This document shows positions 23,364 to 31,303 of a stretch of 44,270 nt of DNA, in pieces. Under the pieces are notes generated by a model. It made no database searches. It saw only the letters and a program-made list of their open reading frames with translations, and was not told the origin of the DNA. The stretch is from a virus, in the IMG/VR virus record IMGVR_UViG_3300032087_004072, positions 1-44,270 of that record; one strand, written 5' to 3'. Numbering within the stretch: position 1 is the stretch's first letter; each line of letters opens with the position of its first letter. Made by a program: the position numbers and the translations under genes.

Positions 23364-24494
23364 TTATTTGTTTTTAATACCTGCAAGAATTTGCAATCTG
23401 TCAATAGCTGTATCGGCTGTTTGCTCGGGCTGACGCCTGGGCAAAATAGTGGTTGAAGATCTCTTGATTGCTTCGCTTAGGGATTTTGGCATAGCCTTCT
23501 TGGAAGGAGTGCCCCCGGTGCTTTGAAGTGTCTCATAGATAACCTTCGCTTCATTTACCGAACCGGCTTTGGAGATAGCTTCGACAATGCTTTCTTTTTG
23601 TCGCTCATTCAAGGAGGGGCTACTCAAAATGCGATTCGTATATAATAGTTTTGCGTTTGAAGTGCTCATCTCGTCAAATGCGTTCTTCAATTTCGCAACC
23701 GTTTCTTTGAGAGCCTTGTTAGACTCCCCAAGACGTTCGTTTCTCTCCTTAAGGTCTTCAACAGCCTTTTGGAGTTCCTCCTGTTGGGCGCGGGCTTCTT
23801 CACCAGCGAGACGGGCGAGTTCCATCTCTTCGTAGTGCTTCATTTGGGATTCTGGTGTTCCAGCCCAACCGCTCTTTTGTGGAGAAATATCGACGACAAG
23901 TTCTTCAACGAGGGCGGCGATCGCCTCTTCGTCAAGGACAATGTCATCATCAGATTCTTTAACTAGGATATCATCCTCTTTATCTTCGGTGCCCATATCA
24001 GCTACGCGAAGATCGCCGGGACCCTCAGAGGCTTTGCCGTGTTCTTCCGGATCGTATTCTGGTACCTCTTCTTCTAGGGTTTCGTCGTGATCACCGCAGT
24101 GGGCTTCTTCAAGCATCTCTTCTTCTGCGGGAACAACTTCATCGGCAACATCGCTGTGAGCCTCGAACTCATCAGCTGGGGGTTCTAACTCCTTTGCCAT
24201 ATCTTGCAGGTCTTCAAGGCTGAATGTCATTTCAAGCTCAACGGACTCGGCGTCTTCGGGGCAAGGGCACATGTCTTCGCCCTCGGCATATGCTGGCGGC
24301 ACATCAACCTCTTCTGGCGCGTCCATTGGTGGGGGAGCCATTTCATCATCCATCATTTCTTGTTCTAGCAAAGATTCCACGGCGTTCTTGATCTCTGGTG
24401 CGTACTTTTCGATGATAGCAGCTTCTGCGTTTTTGAGGGCTGCTTCTCTTAGCTTAGCCGCATCTACAATTGCCTGCTCTAACATAGATGACAT
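23364..24494 (-). CDS. 22: Prohead scaffold / core protein gp22
   Basis: 376 residues (T4 gp22 is 269). It starts with a helix (MLEQAIVDAAKLREAALKNA). Residues 45-200 are extremely acidic with Pro and Met, the longest acidic stretch in the window. A coiled coil follows (about 225-285, ELQKAVEDLKERNERLGESN and on). The end RLQILAGIKNK matches the C-terminal signature of T4-type scaffolds. It forms the inner core around which gp23 assembles and is cleaved by gp21. The acidic insertion is longer than in T4. Upstream lies ACTATTTA (24541-24548). Confidence 0.85.
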   Translation of the reverse strand: MSSMLEQAIVDAAKLREAALKNAEAAIIEKYAPEIKNAVESLLEQEMMDDEMAPPPMDAPEEVDVPPAYAEGEDMCPCPEDAESVELEMTFSLEDLQDMAKELEPPADEFEAHSDVADEVVPAEEEMLEEAHCGDHDETLEEEVPEYDPEEHGKASEGPGDLRVADMGTEDKEDDILVKESDDDIVLDEEAIAALVEELVVDISPQKSGWAGTPESQMKHYEEMELARLAGEEARAQQEELQKAVEDLKERNERLGESNKALKETVAKLKNAFDEMSTSNAKLLYTNRILSSPSLNERQKESIVEAISKAGSVNEAKVIYETLQSTGGTPSKKAMPKSLSEAIKRSSTTILPRRQPEQTADTAIDRLQILAGIKNK

Positions 24495-24540
24495 TTATCA
24501 CTCTCCAATACCATTAACAAAAGACAATTTATGTCAATGA

Positions 24541-24548
24541 TAAATAGT
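24541..24548 (-). promoter_or_regulatory. ACTATTTA motif upstream of scaffold/capsid genes (candidate late promoter)
   Basis: Minus strand AACGC-ACTATTTA-TCATTG in the 98-base gap before gp22, 46 bases before its start. No hairpin terminator is visible in this gap after the small 59-residue gene. Confidence 0.5.
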
Positions 24549-24592
24549 GCGTTACTTAATGAAAAACCATTTTAATTGCTGACCGACGAGTT

Positions 24593-24772
24593 CTAAGATC
24601 TTGCTAGCTCAATTGCGTCGGCGATTTGTTGCCAAAGGGCAAGCTTCTGCTCGTCAGTAATAATGCTATCCACATCTTCAAGAGAGATCTCTATCTCTTG
24701 TTGGGCTGCCTCAACCGTTGGAGAATCCATTGACGTGCCGACAAAAATAATACTAGTTTTCTTAATATCCAT
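24593..24772 (-). CDS. 59-residue protein, copy 2 of the duplicated small gene
   Basis: Below common ORF length cut-offs. It starts at the ATG 24772-24770, which overlaps the stop of the upstream fibre-like gene (TAATG). Its last 33 residues (EIEISLEDVDSIITDEQKLA, then LWQQIADAIELARS) match the other 59-residue protein at 25673-25852: ISLED-D-I-TD, then AL, QI and AI. It is a helical acidic protein with no signal. The pairing with a fibre-like gene in both copies suggests a small chaperone or attachment factor for that protein, which is inference. Confidence 0.75.
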   Translation of the reverse strand: MDIKKTSIIFVGTSMDSPTVEAAQQEIEISLEDVDSIITDEQKLALWQQIADAIELARS

Positions 24773-25671
24773 TATTTAACTGCTCCATATCTTAAAATTG
24801 CTAGTCTAGAAATAGAGCCGGAGAATTCAGCTCCGCTTGTACCGCCAGTGCTAACAGTAAAGGCAGTGAGAACTGATCCCGTGAATGGACTATTATCACT
24901 CGCGATAGCAACAGCCTGGGACGGTCTTAGGCGTGCGTGCCCAGTGGTTGTTAGATCATCGGGTGTCGGAAGGTTAGTGGAGTAGGAGCCGAGGGGGGCA
25001 CTGCCAGTCTTGAATCTATACCACCCTTCTCCTTGACGCACATCAGCTTCTAAGATTATATGTGTATGCCCATTAGTTACGGCTCTTGTATCAGTTGTAT
25101 AGTCAGCCGTTGTAAATGTCCGATTAATATATGCGAAAGGACGTGGTGTAAGCTTATCTGAATTTGATGCGAGGGGAGTAATACCATGAACCATAAAATC
25201 GTTTGCATCTGGAGTGCCGGCGAAAGAGCCGACTCCGGAATCAGCTGTATCAAGAAATCCATTAGATATGCCAAAGCTGATCACGGCTCCATCATTTATA
25301 GTTGTCCCACTTACTTCTACTATAGCTCTAAGTCTATCCTTGTTGTCGTATCTGCCTGGATCTGAGGCTGGCTTACCGGCGTTTATTGCGCCTGTTATAT
25401 TAAACATAACTCTTGCATATCTGACAGTTCCATCGTGGTTCGCTCTAAAAGATAATCCTTGTCCATTAACCACGGCGAGTTGCTGGACTGTGTTTGCCCC
25501 CGGTGTAAATGTGTGACAATCTACTGTTTCTCCGCTGGGTAGTGTCAAAGCAGTGGTGCCATTGCTAAGGCTAGTGTTAGCCATCTGTGTGAAATCAATA
25601 TCCAAGATGACCTCTGATGCACCCTGGTCTTCCTGCAATACCCAGCTACTTCCTGTTAATGCGAGTCCCAT
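24772..25671 (-). CDS. Lectin-like beta-sandwich fibre protein, copy 2
   Basis: 299 residues, paralogous to the gene at 25852-26688. Shared marks are the start (LTGSSWVLQEDQGASEVILD, then IDFTQMANTSLSNG), a central beta region with RAIVEVSGT, and the end SGSISRLAILRYGAVK. The all-beta, Thr/Ser/Gly-rich layout of this length fits a concanavalin-A-like or LamG-like sandwich, as used for receptor binding at phage fibre tips. GTGAGGG lies before the start, which comes just after the upstream 59-residue gene. Function is by analogy only. Confidence 0.65.
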   Translation of the reverse strand: MGLALTGSSWVLQEDQGASEVILDIDFTQMANTSLSNGTTALTLPSGETVDCHTFTPGANTVQQLAVVNGQGLSFRANHDGTVRYARVMFNITGAINAGKPASDPGRYDNKDRLRAIVEVSGTTINDGAVISFGISNGFLDTADSGVGSFAGTPDANDFMVHGITPLASNSDKLTPRPFAYINRTFTTADYTTDTRAVTNGHTHIILEADVRQGEGWYRFKTGSAPLGSYSTNLPTPDDLTTTGHARLRPSQAVAIASDNSPFTGSVLTAFTVSTGGTSGAEFSGSISRLAILRYGAVK

Positions 25672-25672
25672 C

Positions 25673-25852
25673 TTATGCCCTCACCTCATTTATGGCAGCA
25701 ATGATTTGATCAATCAGAGCAATACGCGCACTATCAGTGCTGATATTGTCAAAATCCTCCAAGGAGATTAGGATTTGCAAGAAGGCAACAAGCCAGGTCG
25801 GATCGCCAATGCCAGTTCCCACTGTTTGTATTCTTACGTCTTTTGTTTGCAT
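25673..25852 (-). CDS. 59-residue protein, copy 1 of the duplicated small gene
   Basis: It starts at the ATG 25852-25850, overlapping the stop of the upstream fibre-like gene (TAATG), and ends 2 bases before the next gene. The sequence runs MQTKDVRIQTVGTGIGDPTW, then LVAFLQILISLEDFDNISTD and SARIALIDQIIAAINEVRA. The second half is homologous to the protein at 24593-24772. It is small, helical and mildly hydrophobic, with no signal peptide or clear membrane segment. Confidence 0.75.
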   Translation of the reverse strand: MQTKDVRIQTVGTGIGDPTWLVAFLQILISLEDFDNISTDSARIALIDQIIAAINEVRA

Positions 25853-26688
25853 TAGTCTGCTCCATATCTAAATATGGTCAAGCGCTGCAAGGAGCCTGAG
25901 AATTCACCGGCTTGATTTTGATCGAAGCCTATTGAAATGCGGGAATCAGCACTACCAGTAAAAGGTGAGATATAATTACTTATTAATTGTGGCTGACTAG
26001 TATTCGACAAAACTCGCATACGTGCTTGTGGTGTGATATCACCAGGGTTGGGAAAGCTTGTTAATCCTCCTGGTGAAGATTCTCTATCGACAGCTGTATA
26101 TACGTTACCTTGCACCGCATCAAGCTCTATTCGGGCAGAACCGGTTACACCTCCTTGGGCTATTGTTTTTGCTCCGGTCTCTGTATTAATTTGTGTATTA
26201 GAGGCATAGCTATCAGTTGTAAAGATACTTAAATAATTGAATTTTTGGTTTGTCCAGGGACCACGGTAAAACATAGCAGCCTGCATAGCACCAGCGCTGA
26301 AAAGCACAGTCATATAATTTGGGTCAGAATTAGCACCAGCATCACTCCTTGTGCCACTAAACTCAGCCACTACTCGTATCCGATCTGCCACATTTACAGA
26401 TGATCCAGTGAAGGTAGTATAATAAAATACATTTAAATACCCAAATCCAGTAACGTTGTTGCTGTATGAGACGCCCTCTCCATTCACCACTTTGAAATAT
26501 GGATTGCCGCTTGTCACAACTTGCATACTAATGCCGCCGACACTATTGTATGCGTTGTTGGTGAGGTCTTGATTTGGCAGCTGTGTGAAGTCCAAGTCCA
26601 TAAGAACTTCTGCGCCTGTGTCTTTTCTTTGGACCAAGCTGCTGCCACTTAACCGCAGACTGGTCAATGAGCCAGTCAATATTGTCAT
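25852..26688 (-). CDS. Lectin-like beta-sandwich fibre protein, copy 1
   Basis: 278 residues, paralogous to 24772-25671: start LSGSSLVQRKDTGAEVLMDL then DFTQLPNQDLTN, central RIRVVAEFSGT, end SGSLQRLTIFRYGAD. All beta by eye, with many Ser, Thr, Asn and Gly residues. The two copies differ most in the middle (about 90-220), where the second half of a receptor-binding domain would vary. It starts directly at the end of the long fibre gene (1-base overlap) and is probably assembled with it. Confidence 0.65.
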   Translation of the reverse strand: MTILTGSLTSLRLSGSSLVQRKDTGAEVLMDLDFTQLPNQDLTNNAYNSVGGISMQVVTSGNPYFKVVNGEGVSYSNNVTGFGYLNVFYYTTFTGSSVNVADRIRVVAEFSGTRSDAGANSDPNYMTVLFSAGAMQAAMFYRGPWTNQKFNYLSIFTTDSYASNTQINTETGAKTIAQGGVTGSARIELDAVQGNVYTAVDRESSPGGLTSFPNPGDITPQARMRVLSNTSQPQLISNYISPFTGSADSRISIGFDQNQAGEFSGSLQRLTIFRYGAD

Positions 26689-29132
26689 TATCTAGTACCC
26701 GCGATATACCAGTCAGTTCCATCACAGAAAATTATGGCTGAGCCTGAGTTTGCTGCGATCACTAAGGTTGATTGTCCGTCGATCTTCTCTGTACCATTTG
26801 GATCAATTGTAATATTGTTTGTTCCAGCATTTCCGCCGACATCCTTGATAATCAACATTCTACCAGTGCCAGCAGTTGCACCTGCTTGTAGGTCGATCTC
26901 AACGGCGCCAGCAGTGGTATCGACGCCAATAATGTAATCACTATCCAAAACTGCATATGGGCTGTCGCCTGCTGCTTTGGAGCGATACTTAACAGAGCCA
27001 CCAGTCTGATTAACAACATCTGGGGTTGTACCGCCAATTGTCGTGCCATCGACGGTTCCACCCTCAATAGCAACGCTATTGATATTAAGTGTAGCAAAGT
27101 TACCGACAGAACTACTGACGCCAACAGAGGCAGTCATCGTGGTTAGGAAAGATGTTCCAGAAACGTGGAAAGTGCTTCCTGTCTCGAAAGATCCAAAGTG
27201 TCCAGCGCCATCGGTACCGCCAGTAACAAACATAATTATGTTTTCATAATCGCTCTTGGTATTAACAACACGATAAAGTTGGGATTCTCCTCGAACGTCT
27301 AGTACAGAACCAGGTCCAGAGTGTCCAATGGCGACCTTTCCTTGGTTAGCAACCAAGGTGTCTGTACCCTTTGAGGAGACGTGTAGTGCGCCTGCTGGGG
27401 AAGACTTGTTGATTGACAATTGTCCTTCGAAGAAATCTTCTCCACTTGGAGCTGTTCCTGTTAGGATTAGTATGGGTGTTGTGGTCGGACCGCCACCACC
27501 GCCAGAGTCAGCATCACCAACGTGATCGACCCTAACAACTGGCACCAACATAGATTGCGGGTATGCGCCAGATTGAGATAGGTGAAGCATCGCATCAGGC
27601 GTTGGGCGGTTTATACCAACTCTATTACTAGAAGCCTCGACATAAAGAGTATCAGAGCCAGTAAGGGAGCCGCTAGTTTGTAGCGTATCGCCAAATATAG
27701 CTGCGCCTACATTTTGGAATGTGCCAGAACCGGATAGATTGTTATCATTGGTAAGTGTAGAGCCATCATAGGTTAAGCTAGTGCTTCCCTGGATAGTGTT
27801 GGCATCTGACCAAAGAGCCAACTGTCCATTGCTGGGCGTACCGGAAACATCTACAAGATTAGTGTGAGTTGATCCTCCGACTGTAATTGAGCCAAGTTCG
27901 CCAGCGGAGCCGCTAATGGACCCAGAGGAGGCGATGTCTCCTGTGGAATTGATTGTCCCTACAATTTGTAATGTGCTTGATCCAGAGATAGCACCACCAA
28001 CAGTGAGCGTGTGTGTTGGGGAAGGAGCATTGATACCGACTCTACTAGTGCTTGATATAACTGATACTGTGTTATCTTGTACAGCTTGGTCGCTAGAATT
28101 GCCGATAAAGATGTAACCCTCGTCCAAGTTTGGCGTGGCGTTTGATCTGCCAGCGCCACCAACTTTAATCTGGTTGTCCCCACCCACGCCATTTCTAACT
28201 ACTTGTCCGATGTTTTGCAGCAAATTATTAGAGCCAGTTGGAGCAACGGCTGTTAAACTTCCAGAAACTCCACCAGAGCCGGTTTGGACGAATACTGGAT
28301 CTCCTTCCACAAACGTCTCATCTGGGAATAGAGTTGATAAGTTAAGGTTTTGCAAAGATCCAAAGGTGACAACTTGAACATTAGCTCCCTGCGCAGCATT
28401 GGCAGCAGCGAGTCCAAACGCGGGCATCTTGTTTGAATCGTCAGCAGCGGCGAGGGCAACTGTGGGTGTTTGTCCAGTAACACCTTTAATGTACACTACT
28501 TGACCCCTGGAGATCGAATCACCCTCATCATTAACTGCGTCAAAGCGGATAGCGCCCTCAATATCACCGATGACCTCTTCCACATAGAGCCTGTTCCATT
28601 CAAGTGCTGTGGAGCCGAGATCATATGTTAAAGTTGTATTAGGAACAATATGAGTTCCTGTAAGGTTTCCTCCAACCTCCACCACACCAGAGCCAGAAAT
28701 GTTTCCTGTTACAGATAGCGTAGTCCCATCCCAAACAAAGTCTGACGAGCCACCGAAAGACCCACCGTCGTTGAATTGGACCTGAGTGTTGGATCCGCCA
28801 GGAGAGCCGCCACCACCGACGTTCTGCAATTTTGAGCCATCACCATAAAAGAAGCTGGCTGAAATATTGCTTGAAGCGCTCAGGTCTCCATCAATTGTGA
28901 CAGCAATCTGCTCACCAGCAGAAGCGGAGATGTGAAGCTGCGATGTTGGCAGAACGGAGGGGAAGTCTAACCCAACGCCGACCTTGCTGGTACCAGTGGC
29001 ATATGCTAAAAATTTAGAACCAGATAGAGTGGTGGAATCCTTTACAATGGCTATTGTGCCAGTAACGTTGGCAGGACCTTCAATATTTTGCAGGACATCT
29101 AGATTTATATATGCCCATCCGAAATCTGGCAT
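26688..29132 (-). CDS. Tail-fibre-like repetitive virion protein
   Basis: 814 residues, Ser/Gly/Thr-rich with very few charged residues. Repeats of the form RVGINAPSPTHTLTV and RVGINRPTPDAMLHLS, and repeated SGSxTL-type beta turns, are typical of phage fibre shafts. The last 100 residues (YRSKAAGDSPYAVLDSDYII, then LIIKDVGGNAGTNNITIDPN, then FCDGTDWYIAGTR) form a conserved beta domain often seen at the end of phage fibre or spike proteins. It is followed by the duplicated lectin-like pair. It may be a long fibre, or a head-attached fibre given its place between head genes. Confidence 0.72.
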   Translation of the reverse strand: MPDFGWAYINLDVLQNIEGPANVTGTIAIVKDSTTLSGSKFLAYATGTSKVGVGLDFPSVLPTSQLHISASAGEQIAVTIDGDLSASSNISASFFYGDGSKLQNVGGGGSPGGSNTQVQFNDGGSFGGSSDFVWDGTTLSVTGNISGSGVVEVGGNLTGTHIVPNTTLTYDLGSTALEWNRLYVEEVIGDIEGAIRFDAVNDEGDSISRGQVVYIKGVTGQTPTVALAAADDSNKMPAFGLAAANAAQGANVQVVTFGSLQNLNLSTLFPDETFVEGDPVFVQTGSGGVSGSLTAVAPTGSNNLLQNIGQVVRNGVGGDNQIKVGGAGRSNATPNLDEGYIFIGNSSDQAVQDNTVSVISSTSRVGINAPSPTHTLTVGGAISGSSTLQIVGTINSTGDIASSGSISGSAGELGSITVGGSTHTNLVDVSGTPSNGQLALWSDANTIQGSTSLTYDGSTLTNDNNLSGSGTFQNVGAAIFGDTLQTSGSLTGSDTLYVEASSNRVGINRPTPDAMLHLSQSGAYPQSMLVPVVRVDHVGDADSGGGGGPTTTPILILTGTAPSGEDFFEGQLSINKSSPAGALHVSSKGTDTLVANQGKVAIGHSGPGSVLDVRGESQLYRVVNTKSDYENIIMFVTGGTDGAGHFGSFETGSTFHVSGTSFLTTMTASVGVSSSVGNFATLNINSVAIEGGTVDGTTIGGTTPDVVNQTGGSVKYRSKAAGDSPYAVLDSDYIIGVDTTAGAVEIDLQAGATAGTGRMLIIKDVGGNAGTNNITIDPNGTEKIDGQSTLVIAANSGSAIIFCDGTDWYIAGTR

Positions 29133-29148
29133 CAGATACTCCTAAAAA

Positions 29149-29625
29149 TTAAATTGTGTTAGTACCCAAATAAACGTCACAAGTACCGCTAGCACCGCCA
29201 ACCGTCGTTGCCTGCACAGCGAATCTCTCTATTCCCTCAATTGGTAGAATAAATCTAAGTGTTCCGCCGGCGGCAACTGTTGGTGTAGGAAGGGTAGCGA
29301 AAACCAAAGCATCGCCAGCGTTTTCTCTAACAATTTGAGATAGCTCTGTCCATACTCCACCTAGCGAAGAATTGTAGAACCAAAATTTTAGAACAGCACT
29401 TCCTGTGTTTCTATTGTTGTCGATGAGAACGTGAAGTGTTTTTTGTGAGTGAAAGTTAGGAAATCCATCCGTTGCCGTCATCGGGACACCAGAGGTGGCA
29501 GCGAATTGATAAGCGGCAGTCGTACCACCTGGGCTGGCGATATTAACTACATTTCTTGTTCGTGCGCCAGCAGAATACTGGAAAACGGTCATTGTGTTAC
29601 TTGCTGGATCTTGGGGACCTGCCAT
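29149..29625 (-). CDS. Beta-rich virion-type protein, unknown
   Basis: 158 residues, nearly all beta by eye (VLKFWFYNSSLGGVWTEL, then TLRFILPIEGIERFAVQA), rich in Thr, Ala and Gly and with few Lys. There is no signal sequence or enzyme motif. It precedes the fibre gene and follows bS21, with a strong ribosome binding site (ACAAGGAG). It may be a fibre-attached, collar or capsid decoration protein. No family recognised. Confidence 0.55.
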   Translation of the reverse strand: MAGPQDPASNTMTVFQYSAGARTRNVVNIASPGGTTAAYQFAATSGVPMTATDGFPNFHSQKTLHVLIDNNRNTGSAVLKFWFYNSSLGGVWTELSQIVRENAGDALVFATLPTPTVAAGGTLRFILPIEGIERFAVQATTVGGASGTCDVYLGTNTI

Positions 29626-29628
29626 TTT

Positions 29629-29886
29629 TTATCTCCTTGTTTTCTTTTTTCTATTATAATTAGGCTCTTCAAGCAAAATCGCTTTTTCCTTGCGCACGCG
29701 CTTCTTATTTTCTGCGATTCTTCTTCTTTTCTCGTTCCTTTTAATTTCCGATGGCTTTACATAGTATCGGCGGTCACGAAGAGTATCCATAAGCTTGATC
29801 TTCTTTGTTCTCTTAACAAACCTTCGGATCATTCTCTCTGCACTTTCGTGTTTGCCTTTTGGCGTTATCTTTACATTAATTGTCAT
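29629..29886 (-). CDS. rpsU: Ribosomal protein bS21, phage-encoded
   Basis: 85 residues (bacterial bS21 is about 60-71). The core matches bS21: ERMIRRFVKRTKKIKLMDTL (17-36; compare the ALRRFKR and AGVLAEVR segments of E. coli S21), then RDRRYYVKPSEIKRNEKRRR (37-56; compare RREFYEKPT), and a Lys/Arg-rich end. bS21 binds the small subunit near the anti-Shine-Dalgarno end of 16S rRNA and affects initiation. Phage bS21 copies are known in aquatic phages, where they are thought to enter host ribosomes. Here it is unusual in lying in the middle of the late virion genes, 3 bases before a beta-rich protein. Its own ribosome binding site is weak (AAGTGATAAG). Confidence 0.88.
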   Translation of the reverse strand: MTINVKITPKGKHESAERMIRRFVKRTKKIKLMDTLRDRRYYVKPSEIKRNEKRRRIAENKKRVRKEKAILLEEPNYNRKKKTRR

Positions 29887-29895
29887 TTTTTCTTA

Positions 29896-30330
29896 TCACT
29901 TCATATGTGCTGACCAGCGATTGCCAGCCAGATTTAAAATTCCTGTTATGTCGATCCCCGGATCGTTGGGATCCACATCAGACAATGGTCCTTGTGTTGG
30001 CGTCTCATTTGAGGTGGAGCCACCAGCGGAAAGGGGTTCAGTGCCCTCGAAGACGTTAATGCCGCCATAAGCGTCAGCATTGACGGCAGATAACAGCTTT
30101 TGCTTTCTCTCCTCTGCCGCGCGTCTCCTGCTCTCCAACAAAGCCTCACTTTGTTCGGAATCTTGAAAAACGGTATTCTGTGGCGTGCGCGCCTCCACGA
30201 TCGGAGCCGTGGATAGCCCTTGCGCAACCTCGGTTACTATGCTTGATAAAGTTCCCTCTTCAAAGATAACCTCTTTTATACACTCTTTAATCAAGGGCTT
30301 TAAAACCTTTTTAAGTTCTGTCTTGTTCAT
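29896..30330 (-). CDS. Prohead-core-region protein, unknown
   Basis: 144 residues. The first 40 (MNKTELKKVLKPLIKECIKE, then VIFEEGTLSSIVTEVAQGL) form an amphipathic helix pair of a type I have seen in marine phage proteins. The rest is Ser/Ala/Pro-rich with a helical charged patch (LLESRRRAAEERKQK). The start overlaps the stop of the prohead protease gene by one base (TAATG type). T4 has core proteins gp67 and gp68 next to gp21, so an assembly-core role is possible by position, but no sequence match is claimed. Confidence 0.6.
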   Translation of the reverse strand: MNKTELKKVLKPLIKECIKEVIFEEGTLSSIVTEVAQGLSTAPIVEARTPQNTVFQDSEQSEALLESRRRAAEERKQKLLSAVNADAYGGINVFEGTEPLSAGGSTSNETPTQGPLSDVDPNDPGIDITGILNLAGNRWSAHMK

Positions 30331-30926
30331 TAGTCTTCCAAAATTTCGTCGAATAAGCGGTTTAGTTTTTGATTCTTGTTCTCAGACAAGTTGTCCTTTT
30401 GTTCGCGCATCATAAAGGCGCCAGGGGTTGAAGGCTCAGAAACCATATCAAAGCAGATGAGTTGAAAATCATCATCAACAATCGTCTCACCGTTTCGCTG
30501 ATAGACGGATCCCAACCCTCGGGATGAAATACCAACTTGTACGCCACCATCGATAAGTGCGCGAAGCGTCATACCAGCTGGCGTGCTTAGAACCTTAATT
30601 TTTCCATAGACGTCGTCGCCGTCCATCCAAAGGGCAGTTACAATGTGTGATACTTTTTCAAGAGAAATTACAGAACTGTCCGGATGGTCTAGTTCGCCAG
30701 TGGCACGATTCTGTTCTATGAGGGTTTGATACCTTTTAACCTCTCGTTCTAGAATTTCCTTACTATACTTTCTACCATTGTGGTTAAGAGTTCCGGCTCT
30801 TTGACAAATGCCCGAAAGTATCATGCCGCCCTCAGCAACAAATCTCTTCTCAGCTTCGGTTAGAAGATCTTGGCAAATGCCGCCATCACATAGTGCGTAA
30901 TATTCTCTTAGTAATTTCTTGCTCAT
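30330..30926 (-). CDS. 21: Prohead maturation protease gp21
   Basis: 198 residues (T4 gp21 is 212). Conserved blocks are GRKYSKEILEREVKRY (51-66), GELDHPDSSVISLEKVSHIV (78-97; His81 is the candidate catalytic His), and VYGKIKVLSTPAGMTLRALI then VQVGISSRGLGSV (129-141; Ser134/135 catalytic region). This is the herpesvirus-like serine protease fold that cleaves gp22, gp23 and the core during head maturation. It follows the small ORF at 30932-31024 and precedes a core-like gene. AGG lies 9 bases before the ATG. Confidence 0.92.
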   Translation of the reverse strand: MSKKLLREYYALCDGGICQDLLTEAEKRFVAEGGMILSGICQRAGTLNHNGRKYSKEILEREVKRYQTLIEQNRATGELDHPDSSVISLEKVSHIVTALWMDGDDVYGKIKVLSTPAGMTLRALIDGGVQVGISSRGLGSVYQRNGETIVDDDFQLICFDMVSEPSTPGAFMMREQKDNLSENKNQKLNRLFDEILED

Positions 30927-30931
30927 AATTT

Positions 30932-31024
30932 TTACCTAGATGCGGGCGCCACCCGCATGAGTCTGGACCCCTTGCAGCAGCGACGAACTGGTTGTAGTCC
31001 CCACTTACGATCCGTGAATCTCAT
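30932..31024 (-). CDS. 30-residue basic ORF with strong ribosome binding site
   Basis: ATG at 31024-31022, stop at 30932-30934, product MRFTDRKWGLQPVRRCCKGS plus 10 more residues. The frame is different from, and overlaps the last codons of, the membrane protein gene at 31005-31295. AAAGGAG lies 6 bases before the ATG, one of the better ribosome binding sites in the window. It contains a Cys pair and is strongly basic. Its 3' end includes a 7-base hairpin (30940-30958) just before the gp21 gene. It may be a real micro-protein or a leader that couples translation to gp21. Confidence 0.5.
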   Translation of the reverse strand: MRFTDRKWGLQPVRRCCKGSRLMRVAPASR

Positions 31025-31295
31025 GTCTAACTCCTTTGTCGCCGAATAGCATGGCGAGAATGTATGATGTTCCTGAGCTTAAACAGCCCATAACAAAAGC
31101 ATTATATAAATTTTGCTCAAACGTAAATAGTTCTGTAAAGTGGTTAGTAACCAACAAAAAGACACCTACCCAGAAGCCCATACACATAGGACAATGGAAG
31201 AAATGATGCTTAGGTCTTATTTTGTTGAAGATAGAACCATAAACTAAAATATTGGTCAGCCCAAAAGCACATAAGATAAAATAGATAAGATTCAC
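31005..31295 (-). CDS. Three-TM membrane protein, DUF1360-like
   Basis: 96 residues with a GTG start at 31295 (GAGG upstream). Membrane segments are near 1-23, 34-52 and 63-85. The second begins with HCPMCMGFWVGVF, a Cys-x2-Cys-x-Gly-Phe-Trp motif as in DUF1360-type small membrane proteins. Function of that family is unknown to me. It lies among head-assembly genes rather than with the lysis-like trio, so a membrane-stage role in head assembly or an anti-host role is possible. An ACTATTTA copy lies inside it (31124-31131), about 200 bases before gp21. Confidence 0.65.
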   Translation of the reverse strand: MNLIYFILCAFGLTNILVYGSIFNKIRPKHHFFHCPMCMGFWVGVFLLVTNHFTELFTFEQNLYNAFVMGCLSSGTSYILAMLFGDKGVRHEIHGS

Positions 31296-31303
31296 ACCAA
31301 CCT

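Noticed and set aside
29449-29913. 154-residue plus-strand ORF across three genes
   Set aside because: It runs antisense through the beta-rich protein and bS21, both well supported. The translation is unusual in composition with many Cys, Phe and His, as expected for a shadow frame.
30940-30958. Hairpin ATGCGGG/CCCGCAT as a terminator
   Set aside because: No T run follows on the minus strand and the hairpin lies inside the 30-residue ORF just before gp21; more likely a translation-level structure.
30927-31010. Possible tRNA in the gap before gp21
   Set aside because: No cloverleaf: no acceptor pairing, no T-loop GTTCRA in the proper place and no 3' terminal arrangement.
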